DNA of 64,000 bases. It comes from Orobanche coerulescens. Its lineage: Eukaryota; Streptophyta; Magnoliopsida; Lamiales; Orobanchaceae. The position numbers and the translations under genes were made by a program. The stretch spans positions 14,563,501-14,627,500 of the forward strand of contig CM065815.1 of NCBI GenBank assembly GCA_033398695.1. The letters are read 5' to 3'. The notes under the pieces were generated by a model. The model was not told the DNA's origin, searched no databases, and was given only the letters and a program-made list of their open reading frames with translations. Below, in pieces: positions 10,960 to 21,128 of this stretch; position 1 is the first letter of the stretch; each line of letters begins with the position of its first letter.

Positions 10960-13301
10960 TGTAATATCCGGATTTATTACGGTGTATTTCATATGTATTC
11001 AAATCATGTATTATTCGGATTGATGGTTTTGATTATCGGAGTATGATATTTCGTGCATTGACATCATTGTACATAAGTATAGAAACTTGCAAAATTGTTC
11101 AAGCAACCTCGTGATAGCGCACGCTAAGAATGTATCTTAACGCGCGCTATCGGGCCATTATTAGCGTACGCTATGCAGGTATTAGTAACGTGCGCTAAGG
11201 ACTCAATTATTGAGCGGGACAGCTAGCTCATGCGCCAGCAGGACATGGGTCCGGATAAGATTCCCGCTGACGCACCCGGACAAATTATGAAGTCAACCAT
11301 TATTAGCGCACGCTAAGGGATGCTTAGTAGCGTGCGCTAACTTGTCAATAATGCAGAATATTATAAATGGGACAACAACCGCTTGGGCTTTCATTTCCTT
11401 CGTCTATACTTCATCTTTGAGAGTCCAGAGCTAGAATCTCCCTTCTAAACACTTAGAACTTTTATGAGTGATCATTGAATGATTGAGTATCACTTGTGAG
11501 TGATCATTGAAGAGAAGTAACACCTTGGAGGGCACATAACCAACCGAGTCGGATTACACCTTGTGGTTCGGTGATTTCGGCATATTAAGGTATGTTCAAC
11601 CTATCACCGATCTTAGATTTGGATTTCCAATGGATATGATGATCATGTTAACGAGATATTGAATTTCATTAGTGAATTATTTCAACTACTTCATGTTTAG
11701 AAGATTGGGATGTCTACAATTACGATATTATTGTTGGAACCTTGAAGTTGGAATCCTAGTACTTCAAATGATGAGAGAAATATTCGGAAGTTAACAATCC
11801 ATATGATTTATGTTATCTTTGTGATCATGATTTGGAAAAGATATTATAAGAACTTAAAGGAAGAATCATCTTAGGAAATATTCTTTCGTATAGTCGGAAT
11901 TGTTAGCTCACCTCAAGATGAAGTCTGAATATGTATAATGATAGTGGCATCTAATACATCAACCGGAGATCACCAACTTTGCATGAGAATTATAATCAAG
12001 ATGGATTATGGTGTCATGATGATTATACGTATATTTGCATCTTGAAGTTGATATCATCCGGAGATCATTCATAAGAGTAAGAACTTGGTATTCCGAAGTA
12101 ACATGAATTATCACGAAGGATTTCATTGTTTCGAACATGGCAAGAACAGTTCTTGCTTTCGCCGATAGAATCGCCATGCGAATAGCGCACGCTATGATAT
12201 GCGGCTTAACGTGCGCTATCGAGTACTAGTTAGCGTCGCGACGTTTGTACGTAACGCACGCTAGACCATCGATCGAGTCGGTTGGCCGATCGGTGAGGTA
12301 TCGACCATGCGTAGTTAGCGTGCGCTAGTCTTTGTTGTTTGCGTGCGCTATCGGGCACGTAACGACGCTACACGTAATACTTAGCGTGCGCTAAGCTATT
12401 CGGGCGGTGCGGTTATGAACTTTTGACCGTTAATCGAATTGTTAAACATTTGTACGACGTGAGATAAATCCTATATTATTTATTTTGTTAAGGTTTGGTC
12501 TAGTTACGTGATTGATTGAGGAGGACGATCGTCGAGTGTTCATTTCCGTGGAAGTGTTATTATTGTCTTCAAATCGAGGCAAGTACCTTAATTGTTTTAC
12601 GTATTGTTGTTATACATATTGTCGTGCATGTATGTCGTTATTGTATGTCCACCTCATGTTGGTCCGACGATCATCGGGGATCTATGCTAGCGTCTTTGGA
12701 TCATCGGACGGGTTTTCCACCACGGGTTGGTCCGACGATCATCGTGGGTTCTAGGCGATGAACGCTGGATCGATGGAATTACCATGTGTATGTATTGATA
12801 TCATGTTGTGATTATCATTGTGTATGTTATGTTTGAGTTTCGTAGGAGAAGACTCGTTGGTATTTTGTCGTTTACGTTATTATTATTCACCGTGAGATAT
12901 GAATAATATGTTGTGGTACTTGTACTAGCATCGTTGTGCTAACCTTCGGGGTGAACATTTTGTTTGTGTTCGGGATCCGGAGAGCGGGAAACAACCACCG
13001 GGCCGTATGACGACGAGGGTGCAGAGTGATGTCCCGACCGGTTTATTTATCTGTTGTTTATTCGTTATTTCAATTAGTACTCGAGTACAAAGTCATTTGT
13101 GATGATTTGGATTTGTTGATGTATTATTGAGTTACATTGAACAATTGTCTGCTTTACGTATTTGGTCGAATCGATGTCAGTAATTCCGTTATTTTCATTC
13201 GTTAGTACCTTTTTATGCTTGTTCAATTCTTCAGCCTTGTAAATCCTTATGTAAAGGATTTACGGCGCTGTAATATTCCCGAATATATTGGGGGTGTTAC
13301 A
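10960..13301 (+). repeat. Gypsy-1 3' LTR (family A)
   Basis: 2342 bp, partner of 3710-6072. It starts after the purine tract ending GAGAGTA. Compared with its partner it has many 1-4 base losses at CAG/CTG sites and few plain substitutions. It ends TGTTACA at the ATAGG duplication. Confidence 0.92.
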
Positions 13302-13917
13302 ATAGGAACAATGGAGTCTTCTTTAAAATAGAGACAAGGGTCATACGAACTACGTTTGAATTTTAAAGAAAGCATGTAAGATTCAAACTTCTTGTTCCAT
13401 TGCCTTGGAGACTGTTTCAGGCCATAAAGGGCCTTTTTAAGAAGGCAAACGTGATCAGGTTTCTTAGAGTCGACAAAACCTTCTGGCTGCCTCATATAAA
13501 TTTTCTCATTTAATTCACCATGAAGAAAAGTTGTTTTAACATCCATTTGTTTTAATTCCCAATTAAAGTGAGCAACTAAAGCAAGCATGATACGCACGGT
13601 GGTGAATTTCACAACAGGAGCAAATATCTCAGTGTAATCAATTCCTTCCTTTTGAGTGAAACCTTTAGCAACCAACCTAGCTTTAAATCTGATATTCTCT
13701 ACTTCATTCTTAACCTTAAATAACCACTTACAGTCCACAAGAGAACAACGTTCGTGTTTTGGAACAAGAGTCCGTGTTTGGTTAACATGCAGGAATTCAT
13801 TTCATCATTCATAGCATTTAACCAATCAGAAGCATTTTCAGATTTTAAAGCATCTTTGTAGCTTTTAGGTTCGTTATTATCTAAAGATTCAAACACATTG
13901 CAAGCATGGGACATCAT
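13302..13917 (-). pseudogene. Copia A reverse transcriptase, N-terminal part
   Basis: The frames carry YKDALKSENASDWLNAM, then after a frameshift VKNEVENIRFKARLVAKGF, GIDYTEIFAPVVKFTTVR and DVKTTFLHGELNEKIYMRQP, the conserved RVT_2 fingers and palm of copia. The reading stops at the gypsy-1 insertion (TSD ATAGG at 13302-13306). The catalytic YVDD lies on the other side of gypsy-1. Confidence 0.9.
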
Positions 13918-13976
13918 ATGAAAATCATCAAAGTGATGAGGCCTCCTAACATTCTCTCTTCTAGGCCTATCTCTAG

Positions 13977-15313
13977 TTAATTGATAGTTGGTCGATCAAG
14001 ACTTTCATCAACATTTTCAATTACTTCATCACTAGAATTTTCGGAATGATTTTCATTTTCAGCATGCAAAGTTTCATCATTTTCAGGCTCCACCTCACTT
14101 AAGGTAGAGTAGTTAGAAACAAATTCTGGATTAGGCATGTGCACGGGTGCGGGTGCAGGATGTTCAAGACAAGGAAATTCTTCTTCATTAAATATAACAT
14201 CCCTACTAATTAGCACCTTAAACCCTGGTTCGCCCTTAAGCCATAACCTAAATCCCTTAACTCCCTCCGGGTATCCTAAGAACACACATCTTATCGATCT
14301 AGGTTCTAGTTTATCTTGCTTTTGATGAACATATGCAGCACACCCAAATACACGAAGATTTGAGAAATCAATATTACTACCAGTCCACACAAATTCTGGA
14401 TAGTTTCCATTCAAAGGGACAGATGGAGATCTGTTTATAATATAGGCAGCTGTAGATAAAGCCTCACCCCAAAAACGTTTTGACAATCCGGAGGTGACGA
14501 GCATAGACCTGACCCTATCAAGGAGGGTTCGGTTCATGCGCTCAGCAATTCCGTTTTGTTGAGGGGTGTAGGGTGCTGTCCTATGCCTTTGAATACCACT
14601 TTCCGCACACAAAGTATCAAACAAATTATTGCAAAATTCCAGGCCGTTGTCAGTTCTCAAAATTTTAATTTTCTTACCGGTCTGATTTTCAATTAAAATT
14701 TTCCACGTTTTGAACGTGTCAAACACATCAGATTTGTTCTTAAGGAGAAACACAAAGACTTTCCTAGAATAATCATCAATCACAGATAAAAAATATCGGT
14801 TTCCACCATGTGTCGGAACACTGGCAGGCCCCACACATCAGCATGCAGATATTCAAACACATTTGAACTCTTAGGGGGGTTTGGGGAAGGTGAATGGGGA
14901 AAGTTCGCACGATGTTGCTTACCATACACACAGTTATCACAAAATGGCAAGTCAGATATTTTATTATTCCCAAAACAACCATTTTTGTGCAATATTTCAA
15001 GACCTTTACCACTAATGTGACCCAACCGTTTATGCCAGATTTCAGTTTTATCTCCAAGTACTGCATTAACGGAAAAGTTACTTACAGTGGAACAAATATA
15101 TAAATTCATTTTACGAATGGCGACAAAAAAGGTTTTGGGACCTCTCGTAACTTTCATAGCACCCTTAGCCCATGTACCTTCAAAACCATCATCTTCAAGA
15201 CATGCACATGATATTAAATTATGAGCTAAGTGAGGAACATGCCTAACATTTTCCAAAGTTATCGAATTTCCAGATTCAAATTTAAGGCACACAGTTCCTA
15301 TTCCAAAGAACAT
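13977..15313 (-). pseudogene. Copia A integrase
   Basis: 15313-14780 carries the GAG-pre-integrase zinc module (WHKRLGHISGKGL ... FCDNCVYGK, an HHCC arrangement). 14834-13977 carries the integrase core (VIDDYSRKVFVF, LRTDNGLEFCN, QQNGIAERMNRTLLD) with the catalytic D, D and E visible. The two frames overlap by about 55 bases, so one frameshift separates them. The tail is acidic and variable. The enzyme inserts element cDNA into the genome. Confidence 0.85.
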
Positions 15314-15677
15314 TTCGTTTTACATGATCCGGCATAGACACATATCGATTTTTCAAATCACGATAGCTAGAAAAAGTTGTTTATGCGGAGTCATGTGAAA
15401 TGTGCATCCAGAATCAACCACCAATCATTTTCACCAAGGTCACTAACACGAGTTCACGAAGCATGCATAGCATCGAAATCATAAACACATCACCTGATTT
15501 TCACCGACTAAGTTAGCCTGCTCGATTCGGTTTTTCTTAGGTTTAGTGCGGTCTTGAATGTAGTGACCATACTCACCACAATTGTAACACTTACGATTAT
15601 TAGGTCTAGGTTTAAACCGAAATTTTTCATTGCCCTTTTTCTTGTTGGCTTGGTTATTTTGACTGTTGGAAGACTTT
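15314..15677 (-). pseudogene. Copia A zinc knuckle and protease region, frameshifted
   Basis: Around 15555-15605 the minus strand encodes a CCHC knuckle, CYNCGEYGHY, typical of copia gag C-termini. Further down, the protease region around 15360-15450 has a degenerate LDAH-like active-site area with stops and frameshifts, so I cannot trace a continuous frame to the integrase. The knuckle binds element RNA; the protease would cut the polyprotein. Confidence 0.65.
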
Positions 15678-16313
15678 TTATTTTGAAAGCGTTTTGAGGT
15701 CTTCCTTTGACAAAATTAACCTCGCCAAGATTTCTAAGGGCTGACCTTTATTGTTTTTCAAATCTAACTCTTTGCTCTTTAAGCCGTTTACAACAATATC
15801 TAAGGTCACTTGATCTCTACCATATTTAATGGCAGATTTCACATCACTATAAGAATCAGGAATAGCATTCAAAAGAACAATCGGAGTGTAATCATCTATG
15901 TTTTTATCTCCCGTTAACTTTATATCTTGAACCAGTTTTGTAAACACGTCTAAATTGGCATCAATGTCTTTATTAAGATCAAGCTTGTAGCGGAAAAATT
16001 TTTCAAGAAGAAACAATTTATTGGGCAACGAAGTTTCAGTATACATTTCTTCTAATTTTTCCCATAACTCTTTAGCCGAACCATGTTTACCTAATTTTCT
16101 TATCAGAGAGTCAGAAAGGTTCAAGATAATCGCAGAATAAGCAAACTCATCAAGTTCAGCCTTTTTATCCGCCGTCACATTAGAAGCGAAAGAATTATCA
16201 ATAGCTTTGAAACATTTTTGTTGAATAAGTATGCTTTTCATTTTTTGTTGCCAAATGGCAAAATCACCTTTTCCATCAAATGGTGCCACAGAGAAGGCAG
16301 AGATTGTTCCCAT
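15678..16313 (-). CDS. Copia A gag
   Basis: The likely ATG is at 16313-16311 (MGTISAFSVAPFDGKGDFAIW). The open frame upstream of it lacks a better start. The protein shows a copia gag (UBN2-type) pattern: a W-x-x-K-M segment near residue 25, an AKELWEKLEEMY segment in the middle, then a helical C-terminal half ending about residue 211. Gag forms the virus-like particle around element RNA. The frame continues in broken form into the zinc knuckle. Confidence 0.8.
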   Translation of the reverse strand: MGTISAFSVAPFDGKGDFAIWQQKMKSILIQQKCFKAIDNSFASNVTADKKAELDEFAYSAIILNLSDSLIRKLGKHGSAKELWEKLEEMYTETSLPNKLFLLEKFFRYKLDLNKDIDANLDVFTKLVQDIKLTGDKNIDDYTPIVLLNAIPDSYSDVKSAIKYGRDQVTLDIVVNGLKSKELDLKNNKGQPLEILARLILSKEDLKTLSK

Positions 16314-16838
16314 TTTAATTTTCAAAATGAACAAAGTTTTTGAAAATTTGTGGAAAACACAAACAAGGAGGAAACGGTTAATTTTATCAAACCTCAGAAA
16401 CACAAAGTAATCAATCACACAGATGATTAAATTTAAACCAATATGAAAAAATCCAATACCAGGCCCCTACAAGATCCGAGGACACTTAAGCGGTCCAGGC
16501 AGGAGGGTTTAAATGCCCGATTATGAAAAAATTCCAGATTCAACACGAAGTAAAATTGCAGTAATAAACACACAGAATATTACCAACAATGCAGCAGAAG
16601 CAATAATAACAGGGCCGAGACAGTCAGCCCAAAAACACGAAGAACAGTGGGCCGAGAGCAACACGAAGAGCAGCAAGATCCGAACAAAAATATCACAAAG
16701 AAAAAATCACCAAGAACAACGAACGGGAATAATATCACAAAGAACAACGAGCAAGTAAAAAACAGAAAATAAGGAGAGGGTTAAGCCGATATACCTGAGC
16801 GATCCAGGTTGACCCGATTCGGACAGATCCAGACCAAA

Positions 16839-16850
16839 GCTCTGATACCA
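16839..16850 (-). promoter_or_regulatory. Copia A primer binding site
   Basis: On the minus strand the bases just inside the 5' LTR read TGGTATCAGAGC, the usual complement to plant initiator Met-tRNA in LTR retrotransposons. Confidence 0.85.
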
Positions 16851-16851
16851 A

Positions 16852-17765
16852 TGTTGAGTATTGGTCCGAATCAGGTGGCACGATTATTACAATAATTATA
16901 ACAAATATAACTATTACACGAATCTACTCGGGATAGGGATTAGGGATTACACAACTTCTATTAAATAAATCAAACAACAACTGGAAAAAGAAAATAATAA
17001 CAGTAGGAATAGAAATGCAAACCAAACGGCCGAAACCGTCGGAAAGTGATGTCACTGTCGGAAACAACCGGCCGGCTCAGTCCTCCGTCCCCGTAGCCAC
17101 ATCCTGGACTCACAAGACCCGCGACCAGCACCTCGAACCGAAACCCACCACCAGAACCGGAAGCAACCACTGAAGAATCAAAGCACCAAGCAAGATTCAA
17201 CCGATCCAAAACCCCAAAACCAGAATCGAAGCACAAAGCTACCGAAAAACCCCAGAAAATCAGATCCCGATTCTCACAAGCCTCACCCACAAAAAACCCT
17301 CAATTATTTCACAGAGAAAAACCGAGGGATTCAAAGAAAAATATCACTTGCTCTCTTTGTTTATGTTGTGCTTTCATCTCCTCCGAAATCGGAATTTATA
17401 GGAGAATCGGAACAACAAAACGAAGAGATGAAATCGGGAGGATTTACTTTCCATCAGAAGAACAGGTCAAAACCGAGGAGAAGAAGGAAAGAAAATCGAG
17501 AGAGATAAGGGTGGGTGAAAGACAGACGGCGGGTGAGGGGAGTGAAAAGTGAGGGGTAGGGTTTGGGGAAAGGGTTTATATATTTAGGGTAAATATAAAA
17601 CCAACGGCTGGGATTAATAGATACCAGATAAATGGCCAGGATTAATCCCACACATTAATGGGCTGCTTCCAAAAAAGTTCCGGGCCGGGTCCGATTTTAA
17701 GTGGGCTGCAGGAGATAAATTTGGGCCCTCATTATTTTATTCATTTGGGCTACTTAATCCCAACA
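16852..17765 (-). repeat. Copia A 5' LTR
   Basis: 914-bp partner of 1604-2517 and the promoter-bearing LTR of the minus-strand element. It is followed on the minus strand by the primer binding site. Differences from its partner are mostly single transitions, as expected for a methylated young insertion. Confidence 0.93.
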
Positions 17766-17770
17766 ATTCT

Positions 17771-17990
17771 TTCCGCCTTCCCAGACTCCGCCACCTCAGA
17801 TCTCTTTTCGAATTTCTTTGAGACATTTTCATGTGTCACCGTGTTTCGAGATGGCCCTTCAGCCGGTGAATTCTTGCGACGTTCTGAATGAGGTAAAATA
17901 GCTTTCTTGCTTTGAGTTGATTCTTCTTCACCACTTTTCGGGATGCTTCGATTATTGGAGTTGTTCCAACTTGGCAAGCATAAATCTTTC
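17771..17990 (-). CDS. Host gene split exon, upstream part
   Basis: The exon opens after a TATTGCAG acceptor with one base completing a codon, then KDLCLPSWNNSNNRS. It is rich in Ser, Lys and Glu and looks like a disordered linker. It runs uninterrupted to the copia A target site (AGAAT on this strand, 17766-17770). Reading across the element with one copy of the target duplication removed gives AERI followed by INSEIFD in the same frame at 1603, so this is one exon with 1376-1603, 448 bp in total. The insertion is therefore inside coding sequence. Confidence 0.6.
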
Positions 17991-18250
17991 CTGCAATAAT
18001 GCTAATACTTTTTAATAAAATGCACCAAGAAATAGAATATTTATCCTCCACCCTCGTATCCAACCATTCCTAACGGACTCTTCGGCAAACGCTTAAAGAA
18101 AGTGATTGTCAGCTTTTCATTGGAAAAAGAAAAGAAAAGGAACAACGAACAAGGAAACAAAAAAAAACAGTACTCCTTCCATCCTACTTCAAGAGTCTAC
18201 TTACAAAACATGATTTTGTCCGAGTAGAACAGTCTAAATACTTATTAGAT
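17991..18250. other. Intron/flank with possible truncated Stowaway-like end
   Basis: No coding signal that I trust. At about 18170 the sequence TACTCCTTCCATCCTACTTC resembles the end of a Stowaway/mariner MITE, but I found no matching inverted partner. Otherwise AT-rich intron-like sequence upstream of the split exon. Confidence 0.3.
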
Positions 18251-19015
18251 TATAATATGCTTAAAGTCTCCAGTTTGTCTCTCTACTCCTGCATGTGACT
18301 TTTCGTGATTATTGACTTTTCAACGCATACTGACGTGGAGTGGGATACTTGGCTGATTACTTTGACAGATCTTATCTGAACTCTTGGTCAATCTGTCTGA
18401 CGTGCAGTCATCCTTCTCTAATGTCGGACTTCTCTGAGGTGAAATTCTCTGTCCCGACTAATCTTCTCTAATCTGATGCTCTGTCTGAAGTCTTCTGACC
18501 TAATGAACTTATCTGATCTGATGGTCAAACTTTAGTTGACTGGACTCTGTCCGATCACTTGACTGCAGTCTGGTCAAACTTCTCTGATAAATGAGTTGAC
18601 CAGGACTTCTCTGATAAATCTTTTTCCGCAGAACGTTGTCTAATGATAAGTCGTTTGTGGTCAACCTTCTCTGAACAGTTGAGTTGACCAAGACTTCTCT
18701 GATTAAACTTGTCTGCAACTCGGCTTTCTGCAGTGTTTGGTCAAACCTCTCTGATGTATCTGTTTGACCAAAACTTTTCTGATTTGAACTTGTCTGTGAT
18801 TTATACTTTGCCGATTTTAGCCTAACTTACGTGGCCTACAGAAGATACTCATTTGGTTCTTCTTTGCATGTTGCCAAGTATTCAACTATACATAATCTGA
18901 CCTACAGAAGATACTCATTTGGTTCTTCTTTATATTTTGCCAAGTATTTAAAACATACATTTGAATAATTAAATACAGGGATGACATCATCAAAATCTAA
19001 TAAGTATTCCTGACA
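18250..19015 (-). repeat. Possible LTR of a SIRE-like copia remnant
   Basis: On the minus strand a purine tract (AAATTGGGGGAATT, within 19016-19035), preceded by a CCATCATCAAAA segment, leads into TGTCAGGAATACTTATTAG at 19015. That layout (TGATGATG-type sequence, then a G-rich PPT, then TG) is typical of the 3' end of SIRE-type copia elements. The lower border is uncertain and I found no second LTR or TSD. The region holds TTCTCTGA/TTGACC repeats (18400-18790) and a 66-bp tandem duplication (18834-18963). Confidence 0.4.
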
Positions 19016-19168
19016 AATTCCCCCAATTTTGATGATGGCAAAATTTAAACAAAATATTCAAATGTAGAATAAGTCTGCACATGATCAAGTGCAAGACAAA
19101 TCGAACTCAGTCTTGTTTTGAGACAGCTAGTGGTCGTCATTGAAATGAGTGTTATAAAAACTTTCAGA

Positions 19169-19264
19169 TTGAATGAACAAAATACAGAAAATTTTTACAA
19201 GTAATGCAAAATTTACAAGTAAATTCCAAAATAGTAAAATACAAGTAAACTACAAACTCCTATC
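19169..19264. repeat. Left arm of a 100-bp inverted repeat
   Basis: TTGAATGAACAAAATAC through ACAAGTAAACTACAAACTCC is the near-perfect complement of 25725-25825. By eye there are three differences over about 100 bp. The arm continues past the hAT MITE for a few bases (20114-20124), so the MITE inserted in it later. Confidence 0.85.
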
Positions 19265-20113
19265 TAGGGCTGTCAAAATTCGTTTTTTTTTTGCAGGAAC
19301 CGAACCCGAACCGAATTGTGTGATTGGGGTTCAGTTCCATATTTTTTTTCATTCGGAACCGAACACAACCCGAACCGAAATTTTCGGTTCGGTTCCGATA
19401 ATATTTCGGTTTTATTTTTTTCATGTCTATATGAATCTATTCATCTGTTTCAATCTAAAAAATTTAATTTTAAACAATAATAGTCTTTAAAAACAAATTT
19501 TGACTCCAATTTAAATTTCTAAACAACAATATTCAATTAAAAACAAGATAGTGAAGATACAATATTGAATGTTTAGGAGGTGCTTGGTAGGATGTTTTGG
19601 AGGGTGGGTAATGGTAAAGGTAATGAAAAATAATGTTTGGTGCTCTATAATGGAATGACTCAATGCCCAATAGTGGGTAATGGACCATTACCCAATAAAT
19701 TGGGGGGAATGGTTTTTTCTCCCTTTCCCTTTCCCCACTATTATCATTACCTTTCCCTTTTCCTTTCCCGAATTTGAACCAAGCACACCCTTAGTTGATA
19801 CAATCAAAATATCAAACAAAATGAAGCAACAAAAGAGTAACTTGAACTTCAATAAATTAAGTAAGACGGTATACTTCTAGGATTTTTTTTATTTTTCTTT
19901 ATAAATTAACTAATGTTAATAAAAAAGGTAAATAGGTAATTTCGGGTTTTTGTGATTTTTTTTTGCAGGAACCGAACCCGAACCGAATTTCTAAATTCGG
20001 GTTCGGTTCCAAAAAAATAAATAATTTCAACACCCAGGAACCGAACCGAACCGAGAATTTCGATTCGGTTCCGGTCGGTTCCACGGGTTTCGGGTTGAAA
20101 ATTCCCAGCCCTA
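19265..20113. mobile_element. Non-autonomous hAT element (849 bp)
   Basis: The termini are TAGGGCTGTCAAAATTC and the complement GAAAATTCCCAGCCCTA. They are flanked by a perfect 8-bp duplication CTCCTATC (19257-19264, 20114-20121), the hAT hallmark. Subterminal copies of ACCGAACCCGAACCGAA and its complement lie at both ends. No coding capacity. A Tourist-like MITE (19576-19790) is inserted in it. Confidence 0.9.
19576..19790. mobile_element. Tourist-like (PIF/Harbinger) MITE, 215 bp
   Basis: It begins GGAGGTGCTTGGT and ends ACCAAGCACACCC, imperfect inverted termini, flanked by TTA at 19573-19575 and 19791-19793. The inner sequence is also largely self-complementary (GGGTAATGG / CCATTACCC). 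It lies inside the hAT MITE, so it inserted later. Confidence 0.75.
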
Positions 20114-20121
20114 CTCCTATC

Positions 20122-20347
20122 TACCTCTTCCCCTGCCTCTTCTAACAGGCTGCTTGGGAGCTAGAAAGCTTTGCACCAATAGGTCTCTTGTTGACAGGTG
20201 CTAGACCATACTTCTTTTTAATGACAAGAGAGGCAAACTCTTGTTATTCTGTAGATGAGAATTTGTGTTCTACACAGAGCTTTCTAATCTCATTCTGCAG
20301 GGCCACCTCATCCAACTCATTGTTCATCAAGGTAGGAGGTTCTTCAG
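20122..20347 (-). pseudogene. Tail of an unrecognised broken ORF
   Basis: The minus-strand reading (TLMNNELDEVALQNEIRKLC ... KKKYGLAPVNKRPIGAKL ... EEAGEEVDRS) continues the ORF at 24762-25700 once the hAT element between them (TSD TTCTTCAG) is removed. It contains one in-frame stop. It is probably part of the same retroelement-derived ORF, perhaps the extra (env-like) ORF of a SIRE-type copia, given the PPT nearby. Not certain. Confidence 0.45.
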
Positions 20348-21128
20348 TAGGGCTGTTATTGGGTGGGTAGATCCGAGAACCGGACCGAAAAACCCGGACC
20401 AATCCGGACCGATAAGCTTATCGGTCCAGGAATGAATACCATTTTTTATCCGGTATCCGATAAGACCCGAACCGGTAACCCGGTAATAAAACACCTATAA
20501 AAACGCGGAATTAGGGTTCTGCGTTCATTTCTTTCTTCTCTTGTTTGAGAAGTCCGCCGCCGCCTCTCAGTCTCTCATCTCTGCCTCTCTCTCTCGTCTT
20601 TCACTCTCCATCTTTTTTTTCTCTTCGATTTTACAGAACCGCAAGCTAACCTGAGGATTTTAATCCTTGAATCCATAAACAAGAAGGTCGATTCAGTGTT
20701 TTTTCATCTCGATCTTCAACCGATTTCAACAGATTCAAGTTCAACATATAAAATCTTGTGAGTCTGTAAGCGATTTTTTGTGAGTATGTCAGCGATTTCA
20801 AGTTAAATATATGTCAGCGATTTTTTTGTGAAATATATTTTTTCTTAATGGCTTCATTATGTTATTCATCGGGGTTTCGAATTAGGGTTTCCAATTTTCG
20901 GTTTTTTATCTTATTTGGTTTTCAAATTAGGGGTTTTGTAGTTAGGGTTTCAAATTAGGGGTTTTGTAGTTAGGATTTCCAATTTTCGGTTTTTTATCTT
21001 ATTTGGGTATTTTGAATAATAACAGTGGCTTCTTTTGAAACAATGTTAAAATAGGTTTTATATGTGGTTTCAATTAGTTGTTTTCAAATTATTTGTAATT
21101 TACTTGTTATTTTTAACATGTATATGAG

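Larger units (their letters stand above)
3710..13301 (+). mobile_element. Ty3/gypsy element 1 (chromovirus type), nested in copia A
   Basis: LTRs of about 2.35 kb lie at 3710-6072 and 10960-13301, with TGTAATATCCGG at the start and GGTGTTAC(A/G) at the end. A perfect 5-bp duplication ATAGG lies at 3705-3709 and 13302-13306, within copia A. Order inside: PBS, gag, protease, RT, RNase H, integrase and a chromodomain-like tail, the gypsy order. A Tekay/Del-like chromovirus fits best. Many small indels break the frames compared with gypsy-2 at 37303-46912, its close sister. Confidence 0.93.
1604..17765 (-). mobile_element. Ty1/copia element A, complete, with nested gypsy-1
   Basis: The two LTRs are both 914 bp and begin TGTTGAG and end CCCAACA on the plus strand. 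A perfect 5-bp duplication ATTCT lies at 1599-1603 and 17766-17770. The PBS is a Met-initiator type. Coding order on the minus strand is gag, zinc knuckle, protease, integrase, reverse transcriptase and RNase H, the copia order. By eye the LTRs differ at roughly a dozen positions, so the insertion is fairly young. Gypsy-1 (3710-13301) splits the reverse transcriptase. Without it the element is about 6.6 kb. It sits in the same orientation as the host gene it breaks. Confidence 0.93.

Noticed and set aside
18170..18250. Stowaway-type MITE
   Set aside because: Only one terminus (TACTCCTTCCATCC) seen; no partner terminus or TA-flanked element could be closed.
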